A DNA stretch of 64,000 nucleotides from Gammaproteobacteria bacterium (lineage in GTDB: Bacteria > Pseudomonadota > Gammaproteobacteria > Steroidobacterales > Foliamicaceae). Below the pieces are notes generated by a model. The model saw only the letters and a program-made list of their open reading frames with translations. It had not been told where the DNA came from and did not search any database. Made by a program: the position numbers and the translations under genes. The stretch is taken from the NCBI GenBank assembly GCA_009844425.1, contig VYBN01000033.1, positions 247,257-311,256 on the forward strand. Reading direction: 5' to 3'. This document shows positions 25,157-33,393 of the stretch, piece after piece; position 1 is the stretch's first letter; each line of letters starts with the position of its first letter.

Positions 25157-26076
25157 TTCCGGCGCACTCTGGGGTCGAGGTACCCGTAGATGACGTCCGC
25201 CAACAGGTTGAGCAGGATGATCAGCGTGGCGTAAATGATCACGATTCCCAGAATCAGGGAGTAGTCGCGGTTCAATGCCCCCTCAACGAAGGCGCGTCCG
25301 ATTCCGGGCAGCCCGAAAATCGTCTCGATCACCACCGAACCGGTCATGGCGCCGGCAATGGCCGGCCCCAGATAACTGACCACCGGCATGCAGGCCGGCC
25401 GCAGTACGTGCCGGGCAATCACCTTCCATTCGGGCAGGCCCTTGGCGCGCGCCGTGCGAACGTAGTCGGCGTTCAGCGATTCCAGCATCGAGCCGCGCGT
25501 GATCCGCGCAATTCCCGCGATCGTGGGCAGCGCCAGCGCAACGACCGGCAGGACGATGTGCGCGAACTGGCCGTTGTTCCAGCCGGACAGCGGCAGCCAG
25601 CCCAGGTACAGCCCGAAAAACAGCGTAAGCAGCGGAGCGGTAACGAAAGTGGGTATTGCCACTCCGGTCATGGCGATCGCCATGATGGTGAAATCCACGG
25701 CCGTGTTCTTGCGCAACGCGGCGACGATGCCGCACAGCATCCCGAAAAACAGGCCCACGGCGATCGCCGTGAGCCCCAGCTGCGCACTCACCGGCAGCCC
25801 TTCGGAAATCAGTTCGGCGACATTCCTGTCCCGGTAGGCCAGCGATGGGCCCAGGTCGCCGTTCGCAAGCCGCAGGAGGTAGTTGCCGTACTGCTGAACG
25901 AGCGGCTTGTCGAGGTCGTAGGCCTTGCGCAGGTTCTCTGCCGCCGCGGGATCCAGGTCCGGGATCAGATCGAACGGGCCTCCGGGAGCGACGCGTATCA
26001 GGAAGAAGGACACCGTAACAATGACAAAAAGAGTTGGTACGGCCACGAGAAGCCTTCTCAGCGCATAGCTCAGCAC
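25153..26076 (-). CDS. dppB: ABC importer permease, DppB/OppB type
   Basis: The 307-residue inner-membrane protein starts MLSYALRRLLVAVPTLFVIV and shows the DppB-type features FFLIRVAPGGPFD near residue 25, the EAA loop DYVRTARAKGLPEWKVIARH near residues 203-222, and GLPGIGRAFVEGALNRDY near 253-270. It forms the transport pore with DppC. It begins four bases after the beta-propeller gene. Confidence 0.93.
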   Translation of the reverse strand: MLSYALRRLLVAVPTLFVIVTVSFFLIRVAPGGPFDLIPDLDPAAAENLRKAYDLDKPLVQQYGNYLLRLANGDLGPSLAYRDRNVAELISEGLPVSAQLGLTAIAVGLFFGMLCGIVAALRKNTAVDFTIMAIAMTGVAIPTFVTAPLLTLFFGLYLGWLPLSGWNNGQFAHIVLPVVALALPTIAGIARITRGSMLESLNADYVRTARAKGLPEWKVIARHVLRPACMPVVSYLGPAIAGAMTGSVVIETIFGLPGIGRAFVEGALNRDYSLILGIVIIYATLIILLNLLADVIYGYLDPRVRRK

Positions 26077-26080
26077 GCTC

Positions 26081-27043
26081 CTATCCGCCCCGTACCGGCA
26101 TAGATTCCGAGGTATTCCCTGCCCGGTACTCCGAAAGGCTCAGCAGCGAGCATTTCAGCCCCGTGTTCAATTCGCTCACCACTTCTCCGGTCGCGATGTC
26201 CCTGCGCTGCAGGAGTCCGTGCAGGAAGTTGCTGAGGTAGAAGTGCTCGCCGTCCAGGGCCGGTTTGGCGCGCGTCCATCCGTTCTCCAGAGGTACTTCG
26301 TAGCTCTTGAGCAGTTCTCCGCGGGGGCCGAAGAGAACGGCCCCCGAGCCGCTTGCCATCAGCACTTCTCCGCCCGGAAGCATGCCCAGGCCATAGGTCC
26401 GCATGGCGGCGTCCTCGCCGAAGGTGACGAAGTCGGAAAGCTGCCGCCGGGATTCGGTGTCGTAGCGGCAAAGCCGCCGGCCCGCTTCCGAGACGTAGTA
26501 AACGGTCCTGTCGTCGGCGCCAAGGGCCAGGTTGCTGACGCAATGGCGGCCACCCCGCCCACCGTCGATTTCGACGTCGTGGAAGCTGACAGTTCTGGTT
26601 TGCGGATTGAACCGGATCAGTTTTCCGTCACCGTGTTCGTCTTCGATCGATTCCCCGTAGAGCGAATGGACTCCGACGAGGATGTCGCCGTTGCGCGCCA
26701 GCGCCATGTTCCCGTATCGGCGCTCTGGCAGGAATGCGTCCAGACGGTGCTGCCCGCCGGAGGCGTCGTAGGCCAGGATGCTGTTCAGTTGCGGATTGGT
26801 CGCGTAGAGGCGCCGATCGTTGGGGTTGTACAGCAGGCCCACGAGCATCCCCGCCTCGCCGGTCCAAAGTTCGCCCCTGGCGTTGAAGTCCCGGTCGTAG
26901 TGGACAATCCGGCATTGCCCCGAGATGCCTTTCCGGTAGTCGATGTGGTCCTGGTCGATTTCGTTCAGGACCAGAAACAGATCGCCTTCCCGAACGTTGT
27001 CCAGGTCGGCGCTATCGCGGCGCCTTGCTGCGTCGGTGCCCAT
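26081..27043 (-). CDS. Beta-propeller protein, SMP-30/NHL-like, within the ABC importer operon
   Basis: The 320-residue protein shows repeated blade-like units, for example GMLVGLLYNPNDRRLYATNP, NMALARNGDILVGVHSLYG, NLALGADDRTVYYVSEAGR, YGLGMLPGGEVLMASGSGA and ALDGEHFYLSNFLHGLLQR. Spacing suggests a six-bladed propeller related to gluconolactonase/SMP-30 or NHL proteins. No signal peptide is visible from the ATG at 27043, so it would be cytoplasmic unless the true start is elsewhere. Being between the binding-protein and permease genes suggests it acts on the imported compound, perhaps as a lactonase or sensor. That is inference. Confidence 0.65.
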   Translation of the reverse strand: MGTDAARRRDSADLDNVREGDLFLVLNEIDQDHIDYRKGISGQCRIVHYDRDFNARGELWTGEAGMLVGLLYNPNDRRLYATNPQLNSILAYDASGGQHRLDAFLPERRYGNMALARNGDILVGVHSLYGESIEDEHGDGKLIRFNPQTRTVSFHDVEIDGGRGGRHCVSNLALGADDRTVYYVSEAGRRLCRYDTESRRQLSDFVTFGEDAAMRTYGLGMLPGGEVLMASGSGAVLFGPRGELLKSYEVPLENGWTRAKPALDGEHFYLSNFLHGLLQRRDIATGEVVSELNTGLKCSLLSLSEYRAGNTSESMPVRGG

Positions 27044-27062
27044 GCCGAACGTTCTATTCGCT

Positions 27063-28700
27063 CTAAGGCCCTTCGCGGATGCTGAGGTCCCTGGCCATCT
27101 TCGGCGCGGTGGAATCCGTCCAGCCTTCGACGCGTTTGCTCACCAGGAAGGCCCTGGACTGGAAATGCGAGGGTATGACGGGAAAATCGTCCATCACGAG
27201 CTGCTCGATCTCGCGCAGGTAGGCGGTTCGCTCCTCGTTCGAGCGGATCGTGTCGGCAATGGCCAGACGCCGGTCGATGTCCGCATTGGAGTAACCGGAA
27301 TAGTTCCTGAAGCTGTCGCCCCGGATGAGCGCGAAGAACGACACCGGGTCGTAGAAGATCGCGTAGTAGGTCAACCGCATGACCTGGTATTCCCGGTCCG
27401 CCGCCTTCTTCATCAGCGCCCGCATGCCGACGGTTTCCAGTTCGGCCTCAACTCCGGCCTGTTTCCACATAGAGCGATACGCCACCGCGAGGCGGCGGTC
27501 CCTTTCCACCGGGGAGAACATAAAAGTGAATCGGAGCGGATTGCTCCTTTCGAAGCCGGCTTCGCTCAGCAAGCGCCGGGCTTCGGCCAACCGCTCGCCC
27601 GGGGACATCCGGCTGAATGCCGGAGGTTCGGCGGGGCCTTTCCAGATGGCCGTGGGGACGACCGACCAGGCGGGCTCGTCACCGGTTTTGAGCAACTTCT
27701 CCACGATGACGTCCCGGTCGATGGCCAGGGAAAGCGCCTTGCGCACCCTGATGTCATCAAACGGCGGCACGGTGTTGTTGATCGACAGGTAGCCCAGGCC
27801 GATTCCGCGCGCAATCCGGAATTCCCCGGGCCGGGTCTCCCTGAGGTTGTCGTATTGATTGAACGGGATATTGAGAATCACGTCCAGTTCCCCGGCAAGG
27901 TATCTCTTCAGCGAGGTGGTGGGCGAGGGGACCGGGTAATAGAACACTTCTTCGATGGAAACCGTGTCCGCGGAGTGGTAGTGAGGATTCCTGACCAGCT
28001 GGTAGTAGGTATTGGTGACGACCTTGCCGAGCGTGTAAGCGCCGCTGGTGACCATGGTTCCGGACTGTGTCCACTTCCTGCCGTGAACCTCGATAACGTG
28101 CGCGGGAACGGGGGCGTTGCTGTAGGAAGCCAGCAGGCTGATGAAGTAGGGCGCCGGGCCCTCGAGCGTGATTTCCAGGGTGGCTGGATCGACCGCCTTC
28201 ACGCCCAGGGAATCGACGGGTTTCTCGCCCACCGAGATGGCCGTCGCGTTGAGGACCGGGAAAAGGGCGCTGGCGCCGCGGGTTCCGGACTGGGGATCGA
28301 GCATGCGCTTGAAGGAATAAACGAAGTCCCCGGCGGTAATCTCCGTTCCGTCCGACCACCTTGCGTTCCTCTTCAGGCGGAAGGTGTACACCGTCCCGTC
28401 CTCCGAAATAGTCCAGCTTTCGGCGATGGCCGGCTCCAGCGCTCCATCCGGCGCCCGTGTTACCAGGCCCTCGAAAAGGTCGTACATAATCGCTCCGGCG
28501 GAGTTTCCGACCACGTACTGCGGGTCGAATGTGGGCAGCTCGTCGTTGGTCCCGCGCCGCAGCACGCTTGCCTCCAGCTCCGGCATTGCGTGCAGGAACA
28601 GCATCGCGGCCACGAGGAATAATCGCAGAATCACACCCGGGCTGCGGACCTGGAGCGGCCGCGAGAGCATGACGATTGCGTTGATAAGTTCCTTGCTCAT
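27063..28700 (-). CDS. ABC importer periplasmic solute-binding protein, family 5 (OppA/DppA-like)
   Basis: The 545-residue protein has an N-terminal membrane/signal segment (residues 22-43, VILRLFLVAAMLFLHAMPELEA), then the SBP_bac_5 pattern: LRRGTNDELPTFDPQYV, EGLVTRAPDGALEPAIAESW near residue 78, and TYTFRLKRNARWSDGTEITA-like sequence near 107-125. The C-terminal half has SLAIDRDVIVEKLL and SYFAL-type segments. It delivers oligopeptides or other solutes to the DppBC channel. It is the first gene of the operon, divergent from the carboxylesterase gene across 188 bases. Confidence 0.92.
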   Translation of the reverse strand: MSKELINAIVMLSRPLQVRSPGVILRLFLVAAMLFLHAMPELEASVLRRGTNDELPTFDPQYVVGNSAGAIMYDLFEGLVTRAPDGALEPAIAESWTISEDGTVYTFRLKRNARWSDGTEITAGDFVYSFKRMLDPQSGTRGASALFPVLNATAISVGEKPVDSLGVKAVDPATLEITLEGPAPYFISLLASYSNAPVPAHVIEVHGRKWTQSGTMVTSGAYTLGKVVTNTYYQLVRNPHYHSADTVSIEEVFYYPVPSPTTSLKRYLAGELDVILNIPFNQYDNLRETRPGEFRIARGIGLGYLSINNTVPPFDDIRVRKALSLAIDRDVIVEKLLKTGDEPAWSVVPTAIWKGPAEPPAFSRMSPGERLAEARRLLSEAGFERSNPLRFTFMFSPVERDRRLAVAYRSMWKQAGVEAELETVGMRALMKKAADREYQVMRLTYYAIFYDPVSFFALIRGDSFRNYSGYSNADIDRRLAIADTIRSNEERTAYLREIEQLVMDDFPVIPSHFQSRAFLVSKRVEGWTDSTAPKMARDLSIREGP

Positions 28701-28888
28701 TGCTCAGAGAGGTTATTTCGCGAGCCTTGATTCTCCGGATTCTCGAAGAATAGCAGTTTGCCCATTCCATTGCCCGCATGCATTTTGGGGCGCGCTAATG
28801 GAAGCCTTGCTGCTTTTCGTTATAGTTTCGTCGCACGCGAGCCGCCTTCGGGCGCTGCGCTCCAAGCATAAGCAACCTGGAGAAGAAT
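28701..28888. promoter_or_regulatory. Divergent promoter region, binding protein / carboxylesterase
   Basis: These 188 non-coding bases separate two divergent genes and must contain both promoters. A TATAGT near 28822 could be a -10 element for the esterase, but no convincing -35 lies at the right distance. A GGAGAAG site just before 28889 serves the esterase start. Confidence 0.4.
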
Positions 28889-30472
28889 ATGCCGAATCGC
28901 CTTGCCTTGCCGATGGTCTGTTGTTTTGCTCTGCTGAACGCTTGTGGACCGGCGCCCGATACCGGTCCCGCAGCGGTTGAGCCCCGGTCGTTTTTGCAGG
29001 TTGCGACCGTTGATGGCGACGTCCGCGGAACCGCCGAAGACGGGCTGGTGGAATACAAGGGCATTCCTTACGCCGCGCCGCCCACCGGCAATCTGCGCTG
29101 GCGCGCGCCTCAGCCGGCGCATGTGCGGGACACGGTCCTGGTCGCCGAAGATTACGGCAACCGGTGCATACAGCGGCCGGCGACCGAAGGCTTTGCGATG
29201 AACGACGCCTTCACCCAGCCGCAGAGCGAGGACTGCCTGAATCTGAACATCTACCGCCCGGACACCGGCGATACGCAGCTGCCGGTGATGGTATGGATAC
29301 CGGGCGGCGGGCTGGTGGCCGGTTCCGGTTCGCGGCCGGTCAACCACGGCGGCAACCTGGCCAGACTCGGGGTGGTGCTCGTGGCGATCAACTACCGCCT
29401 CGGCAGTTTCGGCTTCTTCGCGCACCCGGAGCTGTCCGCGCAGGACCCCGACGGCGGGCGCCTGTTCAACTACGGACTCATGGACCAGATCGCCGCCCTG
29501 GAATGGGTGCGGGACAACATCGGGGCGTTCGGGGGCGATCCCGGGAACGTGACCATATTCGGTGAATCGGCCGGCGGCTACTCGGTCTATGCGCTGGCCG
29601 CGTCGCCCGCGGCCCGGGGACTGTTTGCGAAAGGCATTTCACAGTCCGGTTACGGCCGCAGGGGGCAGCCGCGGGTCGCTTCCCTGACTGGCGAGGGCGA
29701 GGCGTCCATTGAAGAGATGGGCGTGAAGCTGGCCGAACGGCTGGGGATGCCCGATGCCGGCCTCGCCGAACTCAGGGCGCATCCCGCGGAGAAGATCGTA
29801 GAGGCGACCGACTTCGGCAACTTCATCGCCCTGGCCACCGACGGCGTGGTGCTTGTGGACGACCTGTGGCCCGTCTACGACCGCGGCGATGCGGCGAAAG
29901 TGCCGCTGATGATCGGGGCCACCGACTCCGAGTTCACGACGGGTCCCACGGAGGCGCAGCGTGCCCAACTGCTCCGCTTCATGAGCGAGGACGTTCTCGA
30001 TGCAATGACGCCTTACTACGGCAACGAAACGCAGCGCGACACCTACATGTACAGCGATTACGTGTTTCATGCGCAAAACCGCGGCGTCGCGGTTGCGCAC
30101 GAGAAGGCCGGCAATGCGGTCTACGCCTACCGCTTCGCGATGCCGGGCGTGGACGTGGCACGGCGCGAACTGAACGGCGAGACGATTTACGGCGCCTATC
30201 ACGCGGGCGACCTGCCGTACATGTTCGGCAATTTCACCGGCGATCATTTCGACCCGACCGAGCCGGACGAAACGCAGCGCCGGGTGTCTGACCAGATGAT
30301 GCGCTACTGGACCAATTTCGCGCGCACCGGGAACCCCAACGGCGAGGGTTTGCCGGAATGGCCGCTGGCGGAGTACGAAAACACGATGTACTTCACGCCC
30401 GACGGCGTTCAGTCGCGGACGGACAGCTGGCTCGAGCGGCTCGACGCGCTGAACGAACTCGTGGGCATGTAA
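28889..30472 (+). CDS. Type-B carboxylesterase, lipoprotein
   Basis: The 527-residue precursor has a lipoprotein signal (MPNRLALPMVCCFALLNACG, Cys at LLNAC), so it is probably attached to the outer membrane. The carboxylesterase/cholinesterase fold is clear: EYKGIPYAAPPTGNLRWRAP near residue 51, EDCLNLNIYRP near 114, the oxyanion strand VMVWIPGGGLVAGSG, and the nucleophile motif GESAGGYS with Ser near residue 227. A GTYHAGDLPYMF-like segment near 435 carries the catalytic His. It should hydrolyse carboxylic esters at the cell envelope. A strong GGAGAAG precedes the ATG. Confidence 0.92.
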   Translation: MPNRLALPMVCCFALLNACGPAPDTGPAAVEPRSFLQVATVDGDVRGTAEDGLVEYKGIPYAAPPTGNLRWRAPQPAHVRDTVLVAEDYGNRCIQRPATEGFAMNDAFTQPQSEDCLNLNIYRPDTGDTQLPVMVWIPGGGLVAGSGSRPVNHGGNLARLGVVLVAINYRLGSFGFFAHPELSAQDPDGGRLFNYGLMDQIAALEWVRDNIGAFGGDPGNVTIFGESAGGYSVYALAASPAARGLFAKGISQSGYGRRGQPRVASLTGEGEASIEEMGVKLAERLGMPDAGLAELRAHPAEKIVEATDFGNFIALATDGVVLVDDLWPVYDRGDAAKVPLMIGATDSEFTTGPTEAQRAQLLRFMSEDVLDAMTPYYGNETQRDTYMYSDYVFHAQNRGVAVAHEKAGNAVYAYRFAMPGVDVARRELNGETIYGAYHAGDLPYMFGNFTGDHFDPTEPDETQRRVSDQMMRYWTNFARTGNPNGEGLPEWPLAEYENTMYFTPDGVQSRTDSWLERLDALNELVGM

Positions 30473-30487
30473 CTCACACCGGCCTGA

Positions 30488-30595
30488 GCCGTCTCATCGC
30501 TCCCTTCTTCCGGGAGTGTGTGAGCCAGGGATGGCGGAACCAAGCTCCATGGATGGATTCATGCGTCTCCGGGAAGAAGGGAGCGATGAGACGGC
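30488..30595. repeat. Palindromic repeat element with nested hairpins
   Basis: Arms at 30488-30511 and 30572-30595 are perfect 24-base inverted repeats; allowing one mismatch they extend to about 29 bases with a 50-base loop. The loop holds smaller dyads (GCCAGGGATGGC and CCATGGATGG). This is the shape of intergenic palindromic repeat elements of gammaproteobacteria. It begins 16 bases after the esterase stop and its minus-strand reading supplies the end of the MFS gene. Confidence 0.75.
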
Positions 30596-31822
30596 GGGAT
30601 CGAAGCGCCGTCGAGGTTTCCAGCCTCCGTCGGCCCATTTCATCGCGGCAAGCGCACCCACGCCGAACACCACATAGGACGCGACCAGCGCGTACAGCGT
30701 GCCATCAAAGATGTAGCCCACAAACGCCCCCAGCGGCACCGAAACCAGCGTGGACAGCGAGGCGACCACCGCCGCGCCCACGCCGGCGATGTGCCCCAGG
30801 GGCTGCATCGCCAGCGCCCCCAGATTGCCGAACAGCAGGCCAACGCACACGAATACGAACAGCAAATAGGCCATGAACAGCCAGAACGGAAGCACTCCGT
30901 CGAAGACGAAGGTCAGCCCCAGGCCCACGACCGATGCGATCGTGGCCAGGGACATCGCCCCCCGGGAAAGCTTTCGCATCCCGTACTGCATCACCAGGCG
31001 GCCGTTGACGAAGGTTGCGACCCCCACCGCCAGCGCCAGCACCCCGAAGTAGAAGGGAAACAGCGCGCCGGTGCCGTATACGTCCTGAAAGACCTGCTGC
31101 GATATGCTCAGGTAGGCCAGAAACGGCGCGAACACGCAGCCGCTGGCCAGCGTGTATCCCAGCGCGATCCGGATCTTCACGACTTCCACCGCCGTCCTGC
31201 CGATCGCGCGCGGGGACAGCGATCGCCGGCGTTCCGAGGGCAGCGTTTCGGGCTGGCGAATCGCGAACCAGAGAAAGCCGACCGCGGCCACGGCAAAGAA
31301 CACGGCGAATATTGCGCGCCAGCCGCTGAGATACTGGATCCACTGGCCCAGCGCCGGGGCGATTGTGGGAACGATGATGAATACGCCCATCGTGAATGAC
31401 ATCAGGCGCGCCATCTGACGGCCCGCGTACTGGTCGCGCACCAGCGCCATGACCACCACCCGCGGCGCCGAAACGCCGATGCCCTGCAGCACCCGCCCCG
31501 CGATCATCACCTCGAAGCTGCGCGCGTAAATACTCATCAGGCACCCGGCCATGAACAGCACGAGGCCGGCATGGATGGCAGGCTTGCGGCCGATCCGGTC
31601 GGACAGCGGGCCGAAAACGATCTGGCCCATGCTCATTCCCAGGAACACCGCCGTAATGACGAACTGCACGTCGTTGCGTTGCGCCACCCCGAGGTCCTCG
31701 CCGATCGCCGGCAGCGCCGGCAGCATCGCATCGATCGCCAGCGCAACCAGCGAGATCAGCAGCGCGATAAGCGGCACGAACTCGCCCGTACGCAGGGCAG
31801 GGGTGGCGGCAGGCTGGCTCAT
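30494..31822 (-). CDS. MFS drug-efflux transporter, Bcr/CflA family
   Basis: The 442-residue protein has 12 predicted helices, with MFS motif A FGPLSDRIGRKPAIHAGLVL near residues 74-93 and the family pattern PALPAIGEDLGV near 35-46. It is likely a proton-driven exporter. Its ATG overlaps the sulfatase stop by ATGA. The last 34 or so residues (from about SSLPSSRRRMNPSMELG) are encoded by the inverted-repeat element at 30488-30595 and are unlike the normal C-terminus of the family. The natural stop seems to have been lost when the element landed there. Confidence 0.87.
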   Translation of the reverse strand: MSQPAATPALRTGEFVPLIALLISLVALAIDAMLPALPAIGEDLGVAQRNDVQFVITAVFLGMSMGQIVFGPLSDRIGRKPAIHAGLVLFMAGCLMSIYARSFEVMIAGRVLQGIGVSAPRVVVMALVRDQYAGRQMARLMSFTMGVFIIVPTIAPALGQWIQYLSGWRAIFAVFFAVAAVGFLWFAIRQPETLPSERRRSLSPRAIGRTAVEVVKIRIALGYTLASGCVFAPFLAYLSISQQVFQDVYGTGALFPFYFGVLALAVGVATFVNGRLVMQYGMRKLSRGAMSLATIASVVGLGLTFVFDGVLPFWLFMAYLLFVFVCVGLLFGNLGALAMQPLGHIAGVGAAVVASLSTLVSVPLGAFVGYIFDGTLYALVASYVVFGVGALAAMKWADGGWKPRRRFDPAVSSLPSSRRRMNPSMELGSAIPGSHTPGRRER

Positions 31823-33252
31823 CGGTGGGGCGGATTATCTCTTTTCGGGAGCCACTCGGCCAGCGCGTCGCGTACGCTCGCGGAGCCGGCCTCGTCAATC
31901 AGGTTGTTCCATTCATGGGGATCCGCTTCAAGGTCATAGAGCTCTTCGGACCTGTCGGAGTAACGCGTGTAGCGATAGCGCTCGCTCCTGACACTGTGGT
32001 TTCGAAAGCCGCTGGTCGTGATCGCCGCCGAATCCCAGGCCGTGGCGGGGTCCCGGAGCAGCGGCAGAAGGCTGTTTCCTTCCACATGCCCAGGAATCGG
32101 AAGACCGGCAAGTTCCGCGAGGGTCGGATAGATATCCATCAGCGAAACGGGCCGGGAACTCCGTGACCCCGGCGCCGTGACTCCGGGGGCTACGATGATC
32201 AGGGGCACTCGCGTCGACTCCTCCCAAAGGGTGTACTTGCGCCAACGCTGCTTCTCACCAAGGTGAAAGCCGTGATCCGAGAACAGAACGATGATCGTCT
32301 CATCGCTGCGGCCGCTGGCGTCCAGTGCGTCCAGGATTCGGCCCGCCTGCGCGTCCGCGTAACTCACGCTGGCAAGGTAGGCCTGAACGCCCTCGCGCCA
32401 CTTGTCCTCTGAAACAATCCAGCGGTGCAGCGCCATGGGTGGTCTGTCGGTTATCTCCAGATACGGCATCGTGGCGACCTCGGGTACATCGTCGAGATCG
32501 CCCGCCAGCGTGTCGGGCAGTTCTATTGCCTCCAACGGATAGGAATCGAAGTGTTCGCTCGGGGTGTACCAGGGCAAGTGTGGCCGATAAATTCCCGCAG
32601 CCACGAACCGCGGCCGCCCGGTTGTACTGGCGAGTTGGTCTGATATCCACGCCGCTACCTGGGTATCGCCCATCCGGTCCGCGGTCTCGGTCAGCGCGTG
32701 CCAGTCCAGGTCCTTCGTGAAGGGGTTCCCGTTGACGGGACGGTCCGGGGGAACGACTTCGTCGGGAAGTTGCCGGTCAACGGAAGGGAAGAAACGGCTC
32801 CACGCGTTCGGATCGTTGTAGCCGCTGAATCCCTCGGTGTCGAAGGTATGTGCGTGAAATATCTTTCCGGCCCCGATGGTTTCGTAGCCCTGATCGCGAA
32901 AAAACCTGGGCAAGGTCGAAATATTCCGGAACACTTCAAGCTGCCGCCAGTCGGCTTCATTCTCGTAAACGCCGCTCGACGACGGGAGCAGCCCGGTCAG
33001 GAGCGCCGTACGCGAAGGGTTGCAAAGCGGAGCGGAGGCATGCGCATTGGTGAACAGCATCCCCCGTTCGGCCAACCCGTCGATGCGGGGCGTCCGGGCC
33101 TGGGGATGCCCGCCGAGCACGCCGACCCAGTCGTTCAAGTCGTCTATTGCGATAAAGAGAATGTCCGGAGGATCGTCACCACGAACAACCGGAGAAACGG
33201 TGGCCAGCACGAACAGGGTGAGCGTCAACACACACAGCCTGCGCAATAGCAT
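31819..33252 (-). CDS. Type I sulfatase, exported
   Basis: The 477-residue precursor begins MLLRRLCVLTLTLFVLATVS, a signal peptide, and has the sulfatase maturation motif C-x-P-S-R in APLCNPSRTALLTG near residue 75, where Cys becomes formylglycine. Metal ligands are in LFIAIDDLNDW near residue 35 and VLFSDHGFHLGEKQRWRKYT near 330. The layout resembles iduronate-2-sulfatase-like enzymes that act on sulfated polysaccharides or small esters. No maturase (anaerobic SME) is in the window. An ATG seven codons upstream is an alternative start. The gene overlaps the exporter gene and is divergent from a TonB receptor. Confidence 0.9.
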   Translation of the reverse strand: MLLRRLCVLTLTLFVLATVSPVVRGDDPPDILFIAIDDLNDWVGVLGGHPQARTPRIDGLAERGMLFTNAHASAPLCNPSRTALLTGLLPSSSGVYENEADWRQLEVFRNISTLPRFFRDQGYETIGAGKIFHAHTFDTEGFSGYNDPNAWSRFFPSVDRQLPDEVVPPDRPVNGNPFTKDLDWHALTETADRMGDTQVAAWISDQLASTTGRPRFVAAGIYRPHLPWYTPSEHFDSYPLEAIELPDTLAGDLDDVPEVATMPYLEITDRPPMALHRWIVSEDKWREGVQAYLASVSYADAQAGRILDALDASGRSDETIIVLFSDHGFHLGEKQRWRKYTLWEESTRVPLIIVAPGVTAPGSRSSRPVSLMDIYPTLAELAGLPIPGHVEGNSLLPLLRDPATAWDSAAITTSGFRNHSVRSERYRYTRYSDRSEELYDLEADPHEWNNLIDEAGSASVRDALAEWLPKRDNPPHR

Positions 33253-33320
33253 TATTTTACAAATAATTATCATTAAAATAATTTGCTTTTCTAACTATTG
33301 TGTATTATCTTTTTGGGCGC
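33250..33320. promoter_or_regulatory. AT-rich divergent control region, sulfatase / TonB receptor
   Basis: About 70 AT-rich bases stand out from the GC-rich surroundings. They contain an inverted repeat AATTAT-N7-ATAATT (33265-33283), a possible operator, and a TATTAT at 33303-33308 that could be a -10 box for the receptor. The dyad is loosely like a Fur box but does not match it well. Confidence 0.45.
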
Positions 33321-33393
33321 GCCGGAAAGGACCGTTGCGGTCCCGCCCGGTAGCCGTAAAGGTCAGTGAACTCCGAACGGGGAGACAAGCACA

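Noticed and set aside
33250..33320. Fur box upstream of the TonB receptor
   Set aside because: The AATTAT/ATAATT dyad only loosely resembles the GATAATGATAATCATTATC consensus, and the receptor type is not clearly for iron.
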